Shown here: in pieces, positions 1-9,221 of the stretch
Numbering within the stretch: the stretch's first letter is position 1
Layout of the letters: each line of letters opens with the position of its first letter
Source: Actinomycetota bacterium
GTDB lineage: Bacteria > Actinomycetota > Actinomycetes > Nanopelagicales > Nanopelagicaceae
DNA length: 42,143 bases
Direction: 5' to 3'
NCBI GenBank assembly: GCA_947372915.1
Contig: CANBVO010000004.1
Coordinates: 1-42,143 of the forward strand
Notes under the pieces: model-generated
Seen by the model: only the letters and a program-made list of their open reading frames with translations
Database searches by the model: none
Told to the model about the DNA's origin: nothing
Translations under genes and position numbers: made by a program

Positions 1-156
1 GACTACGCCAAGAACGCGCTTTGAGTTCTTGTTCATGTAGACCTTCCTGTTACTTATCCCGGGACAGGGAAGTGCTAAGAATAGAGGTGAACGAGAGGTG
101 AACTCAATCCAAATGGGGCAAAAACGAGGTTCTTTACATGATTGTTACACGGAGAA

Positions 157-171
157 TGCGAATGATTCGCA
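157..171 (-). terminator. Small hairpin downstream of the response regulator
   Basis: A perfect inverted repeat (TGCGAA, 3-nt loop, TTCGCA) lies 14 bases past the stop codon of the response-regulator gene. It has no run of U after it, so it is at best a U-less terminator or an mRNA 3'-end stabiliser. The rest of the stretch from 1 to 185 shows no convincing gene. A second imperfect stem at about 43-72 (CCTGT against ACAGG, with flanking pairs and a bulge) is also present. Confidence 0.3.
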
Positions 172-185
172 GGGTTTAACGCTCT

Positions 186-773
186 CTATCGCTCGGGAAC
201 TGAATCTGGCGAGATCACAGCCTGAGCCACTTCCTTCATGGAAATCCGGCGGTCCATCGCTGCTCGCTGGATCCAGCTAAAGGCCTCGGGCTCGGAGAGT
301 GCGAGCGCCTGCATCAATATCCCCTTGGCTCGATCGATGATCTTGCGAGTCTCGAGTCGCTCGTGCAGGTCGGTAACCTCAGTCTGTAGCGCTTTGAGCT
401 GGGTATGGCGCGAGATAGCGATTTCGATGGCAGGAACTAAATCAGAGATAGAAAAAGGTTTAACCACGTAAGCCATAGCGCCGGCATCTCGCGCACGCTC
501 CACTAATTCGCGTTGGCTAAAGGCGGTCAACATAAGAACTGGTGCGATTTCAATGATTGATGCGGCTGCGGTAATGCCATCCATCTCCGGCATCTTTACA
601 TCCAAGATAGCCAAATCTGGCTTGTGCTCCCCCGCGAGTGCAATTGCTTCGACGCCATTTGTAGCTTGGGCGACAACTTCGTATCCGGCTTCGGTCAGCA
701 TTTCTACAAGATCGAGTCGAATGATTGCTTCGTCCTCGGCGACGAGGATTCTCGGCTTCTTGTCGGTGCTCAT
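186..773 (-). CDS. pdtaR: ANTAR-domain response regulator, PdtaR-like
   Basis: Two-domain response regulator of 195 residues. Residues 7-120 form a CheY-like receiver with the acidic cluster E13-D14-E15, phospho-acceptor D58 (in ILDVKMPEMDG), T83 and K105. Residues about 130-186 form an ANTAR RNA-binding domain (ETRKIIDRAKGILMQ, then a helix with W167). Family members act as RNA-binding antiterminators; mycobacterial PdtaR is phosphorylated by the sensor kinase PdtaS. No kinase gene lies in the window. The start is the only sensible one, because the receiver begins at residue 7, yet it sits one base after the 3' end of a tRNA gene. Its message must therefore either carry the tRNA as leader or begin at the processed tRNA end. 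The position next to pyk is shared with other actinobacteria, which supports the PdtaR name. Confidence 0.9.
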   Translation of the reverse strand: MSTDKKPRILVAEDEAIIRLDLVEMLTEAGYEVVAQATNGVEAIALAGEHKPDLAILDVKMPEMDGITAAASIIEIAPVLMLTAFSQRELVERARDAGAMAYVVKPFSISDLVPAIEIAISRHTQLKALQTEVTDLHERLETRKIIDRAKGILMQALALSEPEAFSWIQRAAMDRRISMKEVAQAVISPDSVPER

Positions 774-774
774 G

Positions 775-847
775 TGCCTCGAGTCGGATTTGAACCGACA
801 CTGTGCGGATTTTGAGTCCGCCCTCTCTACCGTTGGAGTACCGAGGC
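775..847 (-). tRNA. tRNA with anticodon CAA (Leu), short variable loop
   Basis: A 73-nt cloverleaf folds without gaps. The acceptor stem has 7 pairs (GCCTCGG with TCGAGGC, the last a G-T), then U8-A9 and a 3-bp D stem. The anticodon stem is perfect (GCGGA/TCCGC) with loop CTCAAAA, giving anticodon CAA. A 5-nt variable loop (ACAGT) precedes a perfect T stem (GTCGG/CCGAC) with loop TTCAAAT, and the discriminator is A73. CCA is not encoded. CAA decodes UUG leucine, but leucine tRNAs normally have a long variable arm, so this is a type I molecule with a leucine anticodon. A73 agrees with leucine identity. It lies between pyk and the response-regulator gene, on the same strand as both. Confidence 0.9.
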
Positions 848-848
848 G

Positions 849-885
849 TGCGCCAAATTATAGGCGCATATCTAGATACTGACTA
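849..885 (-). promoter_or_regulatory. Putative tRNA promoter with -10 box inside an inverted repeat
   Basis: On the minus strand TATAAT (857-862) lies 9 bases before the tRNA 5' end. A weak -35 candidate TAGTCA (880-885, 4 of 6 matches to TTGACA) is 17 bases further upstream and overlaps the pyk stop codon. The -10 box forms the loop of a perfect 6-bp inverted repeat, TGCGCC at 849-854 and GGCGCA at 863-868. That repeat could be an operator, an RNA hairpin ending the pyk message, or chance. Confidence 0.5.
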
Positions 886-2325
886 TTTGCGGTAAGCGGC
901 TGCTACGCCATCGATAGCATCGCCAACAACGTGTACGCGTAGAGCGTTAGTGGAACCTGGGATTCCTGGAGGTGCACCGGCCACGATCACCACTGAATCG
1001 CCCTTTTGGACGCGTCCGGATTCAATCAAAATAGTATCGACTTGCTTCACCATCTCATCAGTGTGTTCCACTGACGGAGTAATCATGGATTCCACTCCCC
1101 AGGAAAGGGCGAGCTGGTTATAGACCGAAGTCTCTGGTGTCAGCGCCCAAATAGGAATGGGAGAACGCAAGCGTGACATGCGGCGAGCAGAGTCACCGGT
1201 CTGAGTGAAGGCGACCAGAATCTTTGCACCAAGAATTGCGCCGACTTCGGTAGCTGCCTTAGTAATGGTTCCGCCCTTAGTGTGTGGTTCGTGTCCAAGT
1301 GGGGCAATTCGGCTGAGCATCGCTTCTTCAGTACGTTCAATAATGCGCGCCATCGTCTTGACTGCTTCGATGGCAAACTCGCCAACACTGGTCTCCCCTG
1401 ACAACATCAGAGCATCTGCGCCGTCGAGAACTGCGTTGGCACAATCTGTCGCTTCAGCGCGAGTTGGGGTGGAGTTAGAGATCATTGAATCCAACATCTG
1501 CGTTGCAACGATGACCGGCTTGGCCATAGCACGAGCGAGTTCGATACAGCGCTTTTGGACGAGTGGCACTTCTTCAATCGGCATTTCCACACCTAAGTCG
1601 CCACGCGCGACCATGATGCCGTCGAAAGCGGCAACGATTTCTTCAAGGTTATCGACTGCTTGCGGCTTCTCAATCTTGGCGATAACCGGACGGCGAATAC
1701 CTTCTTCATCCATGATGCGATGAACATCCTTCACATCTGCGGCATTGCGGACGAAAGAGAGTGCGATGAAATCTGCGCCGGCACGCAAACCCCAGCGAAG
1801 ATCTTCTTTATCTTTATCCGAAAGCGCTGGTACTGATACTGCAACACCAGGAAGGTTAATTCCCTTGTTGTTGCTGACCGCGCCGGGCTCTACACATTTG
1901 GTAATGACATCGTTGCCTTTTACTTCAATAACTTCGACTGCAACTTTGCCATCGTCAATGAGAATTCGATCGCCAGCTTTGCAATCGCCAGGAAGTCCTT
2001 TGTAGGTTGTTCCGACGCGATCTTTCGTTCCTTCCACCTCATCGGTGGTGATGGTGAAAATATCGCCACGCTTGAGATCGTGCGGTCCGGCGGCAAAGCG
2101 CGCAAGGCGAATCTTAGGGCCTTGGAGGTCTACCAAAATTGCAACTGGCTTACCGGCAGCAAGTGCGGCAGCGCGTACTCGATCCAGGCGAGCTTGATGC
2201 TCGTCATAACCACCATGTGAAAGATTAAGGCGTGCCATATTCATGCCAGCAGCGATGAGTTCGGTGACTTTCTCGGGCGCCTCTACGGCTGGCCCCATTG
2301 TGCAAACAATCTTGGCTCTACGCAT
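883..2325 (-). CDS. pyk: Pyruvate kinase
   Basis: Converts phosphoenolpyruvate and ADP to pyruvate and ATP, the last step of glycolysis, in the cytoplasm. The 480-residue length is normal. Visible landmarks are the N-terminal RAKIVCTMGPA strand, the substrate/K+ site NLSHGG (34-39), VDLQGPKIR (65-73), the pyruvate kinase signature IAKIEKPQAV with K217 and E219, ARGDLG with metal ligand D243, and ATQMLDSM followed by PTRAE. The C-terminal domain (about 345-480) has the usual alpha/beta fold. The ATG start is preceded by GAGGG with 6-nt spacing. It lies 28 bases downstream of gltD on the same strand and is probably co-transcribed with gltBD. Its stop codon overlaps the -35 candidate of the downstream tRNA. 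Confidence 0.97.
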   Translation of the reverse strand: MRRAKIVCTMGPAVEAPEKVTELIAAGMNMARLNLSHGGYDEHQARLDRVRAAALAAGKPVAILVDLQGPKIRLARFAAGPHDLKRGDIFTITTDEVEGTKDRVGTTYKGLPGDCKAGDRILIDDGKVAVEVIEVKGNDVITKCVEPGAVSNNKGINLPGVAVSVPALSDKDKEDLRWGLRAGADFIALSFVRNAADVKDVHRIMDEEGIRRPVIAKIEKPQAVDNLEEIVAAFDGIMVARGDLGVEMPIEEVPLVQKRCIELARAMAKPVIVATQMLDSMISNSTPTRAEATDCANAVLDGADALMLSGETSVGEFAIEAVKTMARIIERTEEAMLSRIAPLGHEPHTKGGTITKAATEVGAILGAKILVAFTQTGDSARRMSRLRSPIPIWALTPETSVYNQLALSWGVESMITPSVEHTDEMVKQVDTILIESGRVQKGDSVVIVAGAPPGIPGSTNALRVHVVGDAIDGVAAAYRK

Positions 2326-2353
2326 TTATATCCCTCACTAAATAATTAAAAAA

Positions 2354-3811
2354 TTAGACCATTAATGGTCGTGTAGTTGGTGCAATGGGAGCAGGCAATT
2401 GAGTCTGGCCTACTAAGAAATTATCCACTGCTGCCGCAACACTGCGACCTTCAGCAATAGCCCACACAATAAGGGATTGTCCGCGGCCAGCATCGCCCGC
2501 CACGAAGACTCCCTCGATATTTGTTTGGTACTCATCATCGCGCTTGATATTTCCACGCTCATCGAACTCCACTGCTAATTGCTTGAGGAATTCAGATTTT
2601 TCAGGTCCAACAAATCCCATCGCGAGAAAGACGAGATCGGCAGGAAGTTCCTTGTGCGAGTTCTCTACCTTTTCAAACTTTCCATCGACAAATTTGGTCT
2701 CAACAAGTTTGATTGCCTTGAGATTGCCTTCGCTATCTCCCACAAACTCTTCAGTTGAGACTGCATAGAGGCGCTCTCCGCCTTCTTCATGCGCGCTGCT
2801 GACACGATAAATCATCGGATAAGTCGGCCACGGTTGTGCACCCGGACGCTCTTCGGTGGGGCGAGGCAAAATTTCGAGTTGAGTAACGCTTGCTGCTTTT
2901 TGGCGAAGTGCGGTACCTAAACAGTCCGCGCCAGTATCTCCGCCACCGAGAATGACAACGTGCTTGCCGGCAGCATTAATAGGTGATTCGCCAGGAAGTT
3001 CGCCAAGGCCTTGCTTGTTTCCCCAAGGCAAATATTCCATCGCTTGATGAATACCTTTGAGATTGCGACCAGGTACATCAAGGTCGCGCCAGTTAGTAGA
3101 ACCAACTGCAACCACAATCGCGTCGTACTTCGCGCGAAGTTGAGCACCCGTGACTTCGACGCCAACATTTACACCATTGCGAAAACGTGTTCCTTCTTGT
3201 TCCATCTGATGAAGTCTGCGATCAAGAATTGCCTTCTCCATTTTGAATTCTGGAATTCCGTAACGAAGTAGTCCGCCTGCCTTTTCAGCACGCTCATACA
3301 CCGCAACGGTATGGCCAGCGCGAGTGAGCTGTTGGGCGGCCGCCAAACCAGCAGGTCCCGAGCCAATAACAGCGACGGTCTTACCCGTCAGCCGATCAGG
3401 GGCAAGTGGCACAACAGAGCCATTAGAAAATGCCTCTTCGATGGTACGAAGCTCTACCTGCTTGATAGTGACGGCATCGCGGTTGATTCCGACTACACAT
3501 GCAGTTTCGCATGGAGCTGGACAGAGCCGGCCAGTAAATTCTGGAAAATTGTTAGTGGCATGTAAGCGATCAATTGCTTCGCGCTTCTCGCCGCGCCAGA
3601 TCAAATCGTTCCATTCGGGAATTAGATTTCCGAGTGGACAACCTGAGTGACAGAACGGAATTCCACAATCCATGCAACGACCCGCTTGCTTTTGTAGGTC
3701 AGCCATATCTTGCTCGACATAGACCTCTTTCCAGTCCAAGATGCGAACATCAACCGGGCGACGCTTTGGTGTTTCGCGCGGTGTGGTGAGAAATCCCTTT
3801 GGATCAGCCAT
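2354..3811 (-). CDS. gltD: Glutamate synthase small subunit
   Basis: NADPH-oxidising beta subunit of glutamate synthase, which passes electrons from NADPH through FAD to the large subunit. The protein has 485 residues from the chosen start. The N-terminal region holds the 4Fe-4S cysteines ([17 protein letters not shown] and CPAPCETAC). An FAD-binding [11 protein letters not shown] motif follows, then the NAD(P)H-binding [13 protein letters not shown], and a C-terminal [17 protein letters not shown] motif. The reading frame stays open upstream to 3877, but the ATG at 3809-3811 gives the family N-terminus MADPKGFL and has an ideal GGAGG 6 bases before it. It overlaps the end of gltB by 8 bases, so translation is probably coupled. 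pyk follows. Confidence 0.97.
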   Translation of the reverse strand: MADPKGFLTTPRETPKRRPVDVRILDWKEVYVEQDMADLQKQAGRCMDCGIPFCHSGCPLGNLIPEWNDLIWRGEKREAIDRLHATNNFPEFTGRLCPAPCETACVVGINRDAVTIKQVELRTIEEAFSNGSVVPLAPDRLTGKTVAVIGSGPAGLAAAQQLTRAGHTVAVYERAEKAGGLLRYGIPEFKMEKAILDRRLHQMEQEGTRFRNGVNVGVEVTGAQLRAKYDAIVVAVGSTNWRDLDVPGRNLKGIHQAMEYLPWGNKQGLGELPGESPINAAGKHVVILGGGDTGADCLGTALRQKAASVTQLEILPRPTEERPGAQPWPTYPMIYRVSSAHEEGGERLYAVSTEEFVGDSEGNLKAIKLVETKFVDGKFEKVENSHKELPADLVFLAMGFVGPEKSEFLKQLAVEFDERGNIKRDDEYQTNIEGVFVAGDAGRGQSLIVWAIAEGRSVAAAVDNFLVGQTQLPAPIAPTTRPLMV

Positions 3812-6800
3812 TGATTGCCTCCATGATTGCTTGATCTGCTGGACGTCCATCACGCTCTGCCGCTGCAATAACAGCAAGCACTCGTGCGTAATCGCGTGGC
3901 ATAACTAAGGAAATACGCGCCTTCGCCGATGCCCAATCTCCAAGAAGGAGCTTGGCTATTTCAGAACCGGTTTCAGTATGGAAAGTAGAGAGAAGTTTTT
4001 GCACAAACTCTTCTTGATCTGATGGCAGCGCCAAAATATCGACCATCTCAGCATTGACCAGGCGAGGATCGAGATCCAAAACAAAGGCTCGTCCACCCGA
4101 CATTCCTGCCGCAAAGTTGCGACCGGTCTTGCCGAGGATGAGAACATTTCCGCCCGTCATGTATTCACAACCATGATCGCCAACGCCTTCAACAACTGCG
4201 GTCGCGCCAGAGTTGCGAACACAGAAGCGTTCTCCGACTACGCCGCGAATCAGAATTTCTCCTGATGTCGAGCCATATCCGATGACGTTTCCGGCAATGA
4301 CGTTATCTTGCGATGGGAAGGTTGCCTGCTCGTCCGGACGAACAATGACGCGACCACCAGATAGCCCTTTAGCAACATAATCATTGGCGTCGCCATACAA
4401 ACGAATGGTGAGACCGCGTGGAATAAAGGCACCGAGTGATTGACCGGAAGAACCGTGCAACGACACATCGATAGTGCCTTCAGGTAGCCCTGCTCCCCCA
4501 TGGCGACGAGTAATTTCAGAACCCAACATGGTGCCGACGGTGCGGTTGATATTGCGAACTGGTTGTTCGATTCGAACTGGAACCTTCTTCTCGAGCGCTT
4601 CAGTAGCAAGTGCAATAAGAGTGTTATCGAGTGCTGCTGCAAGACCGTGATCTTGAATGGTTAAGTTGCGACGAGCAGAAGGTGTCGAAGCAGCAGGTGC
4701 CTGTAAGAGAGGTGAGAGATCCAGTCCGCTTGCCTTCCAGTGATCGACTGCAACCTTAGTATCAAGAACTTCTACCTGGCCGATAGCTTCTTCCAAAGTG
4801 CGGAAACCAAGTTCAGCTAGATGTTCGCGAACTTCTTCAGCAATATATTCAAAGAAAGTCTCGACGAATTCTGGCTTACCAGAGAAGCGTGCACGGAGCT
4901 CAGGATTCTGAGTAGCAACGCCCACTGGGCAAGTATCAAGATGGCAGACGCGCATCATGACGCAACCCGAAACGACGAGTGGAGCGGTCGCAAAACCAAA
5001 TTCTTCGCCACCGAGTAACGCTGCAATAACGACATCGCGGCCGGTCTTCATCTGACCATCAACCTGAACCACAATGCGATCGCGCAGACCGTTGAGCATC
5101 AAGGTTTGCTGAGTTTCAGCTAAACCGAGTTCCCAAGGAGCGCCAGCATGCTTAAGTGAAGTCAAAGGTGAGGCGCCAGTTCCACCATCATGGCCAGAGA
5201 TGAGAACAACATCGGCATGCGCCTTCGAGACACCCGCAGCAACTGTTCCCACACCAACTTCAGCTACGAGCTTGACGTGAATGCGTGCACTCTTATTTGC
5301 ATTCTTTAAGTCGTGGATGAGTTGGGCAAGATCTTCAATGGAGTAAATATCGTGATGTGGTGGTGGCGAGATAAGTCCGACGCCAGGAGTGGAGTAGCGA
5401 ACTTTGGCAATCCATGGATAAACCTTGCCGCCCGGTAACTGTCCGCCTTCGCCAGGTTTTGCACCTTGCGCCATTTTGATCTGAATATCATCAGCGTTTA
5501 CCAAATATTCGCTTGTGACACCGAAGCGACCACTGGCAACTTGCTTGATGGATGAACGTTTGGAATCGCCGTTAGCTTCAGCGGTGTAGCGAGATGGATC
5601 TTCGCCGCCTTCACCAGTGTTGGACTTGCCGCCAATGCGGTTCATGGCAATCGCAAGTGTCTCGTGCGCTTCAGCAGAAATCGATCCATATGACATTGCA
5701 CCTGTTGCAAAACGCTTGATGATTGCTGAGGCTGGTTCGACTTCATCAATCGAAATAGCTGGACGAAGGCCGGTCTTAAAGGCGAAGAGTCCACGAAGGG
5801 TCATCAATGATTTAGATTGATCATCCACTTTTTGGGTGTAGCGCTTAAAGATGTCATATCGCTTAGAGCGAGTGGAGTGTTGCAAAGTAAAGACCGTCTC
5901 TGGATCAAAGAGGTGTGGTTCGCCTTCGCGACGCCATTGATATTCCCCACCGATAGGAAGTCGCTTAGTGCCGGGAATTTCTCCGCCTGGTGGGTAGGCA
6001 ATGTGGTGACGCTTGATGGTCTCGTCCGCCAAAGTTTCGAGCGAAACTCCACCTAAGCGTGATGTGACACCAGTGAAATATTCATCGACGACTTCACGAG
6101 ATAAACCAATTGCTTCAAAAACTTGGGCGCCGGTATATGAGGCGATAGTGGAGATACCCATCTTGGACATGACCTTGAGTACGCCTTTGCCCAGTGACTT
6201 AATTAAGTTGGCCACTGCTTTTTCAGGAGTGATACCGGTGATGACACCTTGGCGAACTAAATCTTCGGCAGATTCCATCGCAAGGTAAGGATTGATTGCA
6301 GCCGCGCCAAAGCCCACAAGAAGTGCAACGTGGTGAACTTCGCGAACTTCACCAGTCTCAACTACGAGACCAACTTTGGTGCGGCTCTTCTCGCGGATGA
6401 GATGGTGGTGAACTGCAGAAGTAAGGAGCAACGACGGAATCGGTGCATGCTCGGCATCGCCATCGCGATCGGAGAGAACGATGATGTGTGCGCCATCTTC
6501 AATAGCTGCGGATACTTCGTGACGAATTTCTTCGATGCGCTCGGCTAGTGCTTCTCCCCCACCAAGAACCGGGAAGAGTCCGCGAACCACATGCGCTTTA
6601 AATCCTGGATGATCACCATCAGCATTGACGTGAATTAATTTCGCTAATTCATCATTATCAATAACTGGGAAATCTAATGCGATTTGGCGACAGGAAGCCG
6701 GGCTTGGGTCCAACAAGTTGTGCTCAGGTCCAAGAGATCCACCCAAACTCGTCACGAGCTCTTCGCGAATTGCATCTAACGGTGGATTAGTAACTTGGGC

Positions 6801-8324
6801 AAAGAGCTGAGCAAAATAATCAAAGAGTGAACGCGGTTTGTCGGAGAGCGCGGCAATCGGTGTATCTGTTCCCATAGAACCGAGTGGCTCCATACCGTTC
6901 TTCGCCATAGGAGTAACGATGATGCGAAGTTCTTCTTCAGTGTAGCCAAATGCGCGTTGACGGCGCACCACGGATGAGTGCGGATAAACAATATGCTCGC
7001 GAGCTGGCAGATCAGAAAGTTTGACGAGACCAGCATGTAACCATTCTCCGTATGGAGCAGCATCAGCTAACTGATCTTTGATTTCGCCATCTTCAATGAT
7101 CCGGCCCTCTTCGATATCAACCAAGAACATACGCCCTGGCTGCAAGCGACCCTTGCGCTCAATATCTTCTGGTGCAAATTCAAGAACGCCTGCTTCTGAT
7201 GCGAGAACTACTGTTCCGCTCTTCGTGACCCAATACCGCGAAGGGCGAAGACCGTTGCGATCGAGAACAGCGCCAACTTGGTTGCCATCAGTGAAAGTGA
7301 CGCAAGCTGGACCATCCCACGGCTCCATCATGGTGGAGTGGAAGGCATAAAAGTCACGACGCTTCTGACTCATAGTCGCGTGGTTCTCCCACGCTTCCGG
7401 AATCATCATGAGAACGGCATGAGGAAGTGAACGGCCACCTAAGTAGAGAAGTTCGAGAACTTCATCAAAAGAAGCCGAGTCTGAACCGGAGTTTTCAACG
7501 ATTGGAAAGAGTCGAGATAGATCTCCAGGAATGAGATCGCTCTGTAGCAAAGATTCGCGAGCACGCATCCAGTTACGGTTTCCGCGAACGGTATTAATTT
7601 CACCGTTGTGTGCAATAAAACGATAAGGGTGCGCAAGTGGCCACGAAGGAAAAGTATTTGTAGAGAAGCGCGAGTGGACAAGTGCGAGTGGAGAAGCAAC
7701 CCGGGCATCGCTGAGATCAGGGAAGAATTCTTCCAATTGTCCGGTAGTGAGCATTCCTTTGTACACAATGGTGCGCGATGAAAGAGATGGGAAGTAAATC
7801 GGGAATTGGTGCTCGGCCCGCTTACGAAGTGCAAAGACTTTACGGTCGAGATCGAGATCTTCCTCTCCCCCATTGCTAGCTACGAAAATTTGTTCAAACT
7901 TTGGCATAACCGAAAGTGCAGTCTGACCTAATGAAGAAGAATTGATTGGAAGTTCGCGCCAACCAAGAATGTTGAGGCCTTCTTCCGCTGCAAGCTTTGC
8001 AAGTTCGCCGCGATGTGAAAATGACGGATCAATAAATGCGATACCGGTTGCATAGGCAGATGCAGGTGGGAGTGAGAAATCTACGACTTCACGATAGAAC
8101 TCATCAGGAATACGGATGAGAATTCCTGCGCCGTCACCGCTATCTGGTTCGGCACCGGTGGCACCACGATGTTCCATGTTGCGAAGTGCGAGAAGTGCTT
8201 GGGAAACGATTTCGTGAGTTGCCTTTTTATTTAGTGTTGCCACCATCGCAACGCCGCAGGCATCGCGTTCATGCATAGGATCATAAAGACCCTGCGCAGC
8301 AGGCAAACTAGAGAAAAGTGTCAC
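3804..8324 (-). CDS. gltB: Glutamate synthase large subunit
   Basis: Large alpha subunit of glutamate synthase: glutamine plus 2-oxoglutarate gives two glutamates, in the cytoplasm. From the chosen start it has 1506 residues, the usual size. It begins with a class II glutaminase domain whose nucleophile is C23 (in [10 protein letters not shown]). The central and FMN-binding synthase domains follow, with [18 protein letters not shown] and [14 protein letters not shown]. Next come the 3Fe-4S cysteines ([15 protein letters not shown]) and a C-terminal GXGXG beta-helix with repeated glycine-rich strands. I chose GTG at 8322-8324 because AGGAG stands 5 bases before it; an upstream in-frame ATG at 8366 has no ribosome binding site and adds non-family sequence. 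The lead peptide before the cysteine is expected to be removed. It heads the gltB-gltD-pyk unit. Confidence 0.96.
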   Translation of the reverse strand: MTLFSSLPAAQGLYDPMHERDACGVAMVATLNKKATHEIVSQALLALRNMEHRGATGAEPDSGDGAGILIRIPDEFYREVVDFSLPPASAYATGIAFIDPSFSHRGELAKLAAEEGLNILGWRELPINSSSLGQTALSVMPKFEQIFVASNGGEEDLDLDRKVFALRKRAEHQFPIYFPSLSSRTIVYKGMLTTGQLEEFFPDLSDARVASPLALVHSRFSTNTFPSWPLAHPYRFIAHNGEINTVRGNRNWMRARESLLQSDLIPGDLSRLFPIVENSGSDSASFDEVLELLYLGGRSLPHAVLMMIPEAWENHATMSQKRRDFYAFHSTMMEPWDGPACVTFTDGNQVGAVLDRNGLRPSRYWVTKSGTVVLASEAGVLEFAPEDIERKGRLQPGRMFLVDIEEGRIIEDGEIKDQLADAAPYGEWLHAGLVKLSDLPAREHIVYPHSSVVRRQRAFGYTEEELRIIVTPMAKNGMEPLGSMGTDTPIAALSDKPRSLFDYFAQLFAQVTNPPLDAIREELVTSLGGSLGPEHNLLDPSPASCRQIALDFPVIDNDELAKLIHVNADGDHPGFKAHVVRGLFPVLGGGEALAERIEEIRHEVSAAIEDGAHIIVLSDRDGDAEHAPIPSLLLTSAVHHHLIREKSRTKVGLVVETGEVREVHHVALLVGFGAAAINPYLAMESAEDLVRQGVITGITPEKAVANLIKSLGKGVLKVMSKMGISTIASYTGAQVFEAIGLSREVVDEYFTGVTSRLGGVSLETLADETIKRHHIAYPPGGEIPGTKRLPIGGEYQWRREGEPHLFDPETVFTLQHSTRSKRYDIFKRYTQKVDDQSKSLMTLRGLFAFKTGLRPAISIDEVEPASAIIKRFATGAMSYGSISAEAHETLAIAMNRIGGKSNTGEGGEDPSRYTAEANGDSKRSSIKQVASGRFGVTSEYLVNADDIQIKMAQGAKPGEGGQLPGGKVYPWIAKVRYSTPGVGLISPPPHHDIYSIEDLAQLIHDLKNANKSARIHVKLVAEVGVGTVAAGVSKAHADVVLISGHDGGTGASPLTSLKHAGAPWELGLAETQQTLMLNGLRDRIVVQVDGQMKTGRDVVIAALLGGEEFGFATAPLVVSGCVMMRVCHLDTCPVGVATQNPELRARFSGKPEFVETFFEYIAEEVREHLAELGFRTLEEAIGQVEVLDTKVAVDHWKASGLDLSPLLQAPAASTPSARRNLTIQDHGLAAALDNTLIALATEALEKKVPVRIEQPVRNINRTVGTMLGSEITRRHGGAGLPEGTIDVSLHGSSGQSLGAFIPRGLTIRLYGDANDYVAKGLSGGRVIVRPDEQATFPSQDNVIAGNVIGYGSTSGEILIRGVVGERFCVRNSGATAVVEGVGDHGCEYMTGGNVLILGKTGRNFAAGMSGGRAFVLDLDPRLVNAEMVDILALPSDQEEFVQKLLSTFHTETGSEIAKLLLGDWASAKARISLVMPRDYARVLAVIAAAERDGRPADQAIMEAING
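3818..3822 (-). promoter_or_regulatory. Ribosome binding site fixing the gltD start
   Basis: GGAGG on the minus strand lies inside the last codons of gltB, 6 bases before the gltD ATG. It selects that start over the upstream in-frame codons that would overlap gltB by 74 bases. Confidence 0.8.
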
Positions 8325-8329
8325 GAGCG

Positions 8330-8334
8330 CTCCT
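8330..8334 (-). promoter_or_regulatory. Ribosome binding site supporting the GTG start of gltB
   Basis: AGGAG on the minus strand, 5 bases before GTG at 8324. No comparable site precedes the longer in-frame ATG at 8366. Confidence 0.75.
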
Positions 8335-8443
8335 GAATGAGAACGGTCGGGACGGCGATGGCCCAACGCTGAAGTATGAAATGCCCAACCCTTGGTTAGC
8401 TCTCGCTAGCAAGTGAGAAATCGTAGCAAGGCAGGGCTCGGGA

Positions 8444-8472
8444 AGCGAACAATTTCTTCGCTGGCGACGAAG
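8444..8472 (-). repeat. Two overlapping, mutually exclusive hairpins between vit and gltB
   Basis: The 150-base gap between the vit stop and the gltB GTG holds two inverted repeats that share bases 8457-8460. One is CTTCG (8456-8460) with CGAAG (8468-8472). The other is AGCGAA (8444-8449) with TTCGCT (8457-8462). Only one can form at a time. They could end the vit message, or form a switch in the gltB leader if transcription starts upstream. No uridine tract follows either. I could not identify a clear gltB promoter in the rest of the gap. Confidence 0.35.
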
Positions 8473-8474
8473 GG

Positions 8475-9182
8475 TTAAATGCCGGTTAGATGAACCAGCG
8501 AACCAATTCCAGCAGTAATGGCCATGCCGAGTGAGCCGCCGATGAGGACTCGAAGTGTGGTCTTCACCATAGGTGAGCCAGCAGATCGAGCGCTAATCAA
8601 ACCTGCTCCGATGAGTCCGACCAAAGTGATACCGATGATGGCTGGGCTCTTACCGCCATGAATCGGAAGGATGGCGCCAATCAAAGGAATGATCCCGCCT
8701 AATGTGAAACTGATGGCCGAGGCGGCAGATGCCTGAACCGGACGCGCCTTGGTGTGCTCGAATTGGCCAAGCTCATCGCGCAAATGGGTTCCAAGCGCAT
8801 CAAACTCAGTCATCTTAATTGCAACTTCTTCTGCCAATTTTTTATCTAAACCACGTTCAATATAAATTTGTGTGAGTTCTGCGAGCTCGCCCTCGGGATC
8901 AGCTTCGAGGTGCTTTATCTCCATCTGGCGATCAACTTCTTCAATATCAGTCTGTGAGCGAACAGAAATATATTCGCCGACTGCCATCGACATTGCACCC
9001 GCGGCAATTCCCGCAAGTCCAACTGTGACGAGAGAGCTTCCGGTATTTGCAGCAGCTACGCCCACCATCAATGATGAGGTGGAAACAAGTCCATCATTCG
9101 CACCAAGTACTGCGGCGCGTAACCAGCCTGATTTATGAACCTTGTGATGCAGGTTGCGTGTGTAGACATCCTCTAAACCCAT
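8475..9182 (-). CDS. VIT1/CCC1-family membrane transporter (iron/manganese type)
   Basis: Integral membrane protein of 235 residues in the VIT1/CCC1 family, whose members move Fe2+ or Mn2+ out of the cytosol. Family signatures are present: WLRAAVLGANDGLVSTSSL near residues 20-38, a glycine-rich second helix ending in GEYISVRSQ (69-77), and a charged Glu/Asp-rich cytoplasmic segment (about 80-140) of the kind that binds metal in plant VIT1. Three more hydrophobic helices follow, giving about five in all. The gene has no ribosome binding site at its ATG but has TAAGGT followed by 6 bases and then ATG, so it may be translated from a leaderless message. The exact metal cannot be told from the sequence. 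Neighbours do not suggest a pathway partner. Confidence 0.88.
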   Translation of the reverse strand: MGLEDVYTRNLHHKVHKSGWLRAAVLGANDGLVSTSSLMVGVAAANTGSSLVTVGLAGIAAGAMSMAVGEYISVRSQTDIEEVDRQMEIKHLEADPEGELAELTQIYIERGLDKKLAEEVAIKMTEFDALGTHLRDELGQFEHTKARPVQASAASAISFTLGGIIPLIGAILPIHGGKSPAIIGITLVGLIGAGLISARSAGSPMVKTTLRVLIGGSLGMAITAGIGSLVHLTGI

Positions 9183-9188
9183 GGCGCT

Positions 9189-9194
9189 ACCTTA
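9189..9194 (-). promoter_or_regulatory. Putative -10 box for a leaderless vit transcript
   Basis: TAAGGT fits the actinobacterial TANNNT pattern and is separated from the vit ATG by exactly 6 bases. A transcript starting about 7 bases past the box would begin at the start codon. There is no other Shine-Dalgarno sequence. Confidence 0.45.
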
Positions 9195-9221
9195 TCGAGA
9201 AGTTATCGCTCGGTGCATTTC

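Noticed and set aside
1-24. Seven-codon open tail (DYAKNAL, then TGA) at the left edge on the plus strand
   Set aside because: Could be the C-terminus of a gene entering from outside, but it is too short to recognise or support.
3812-3877. Longer gltD start adding 22 residues
   Set aside because: No ribosome binding site; it overlaps gltB, while the downstream ATG has a perfect GGAGG and a family-like N-terminus.
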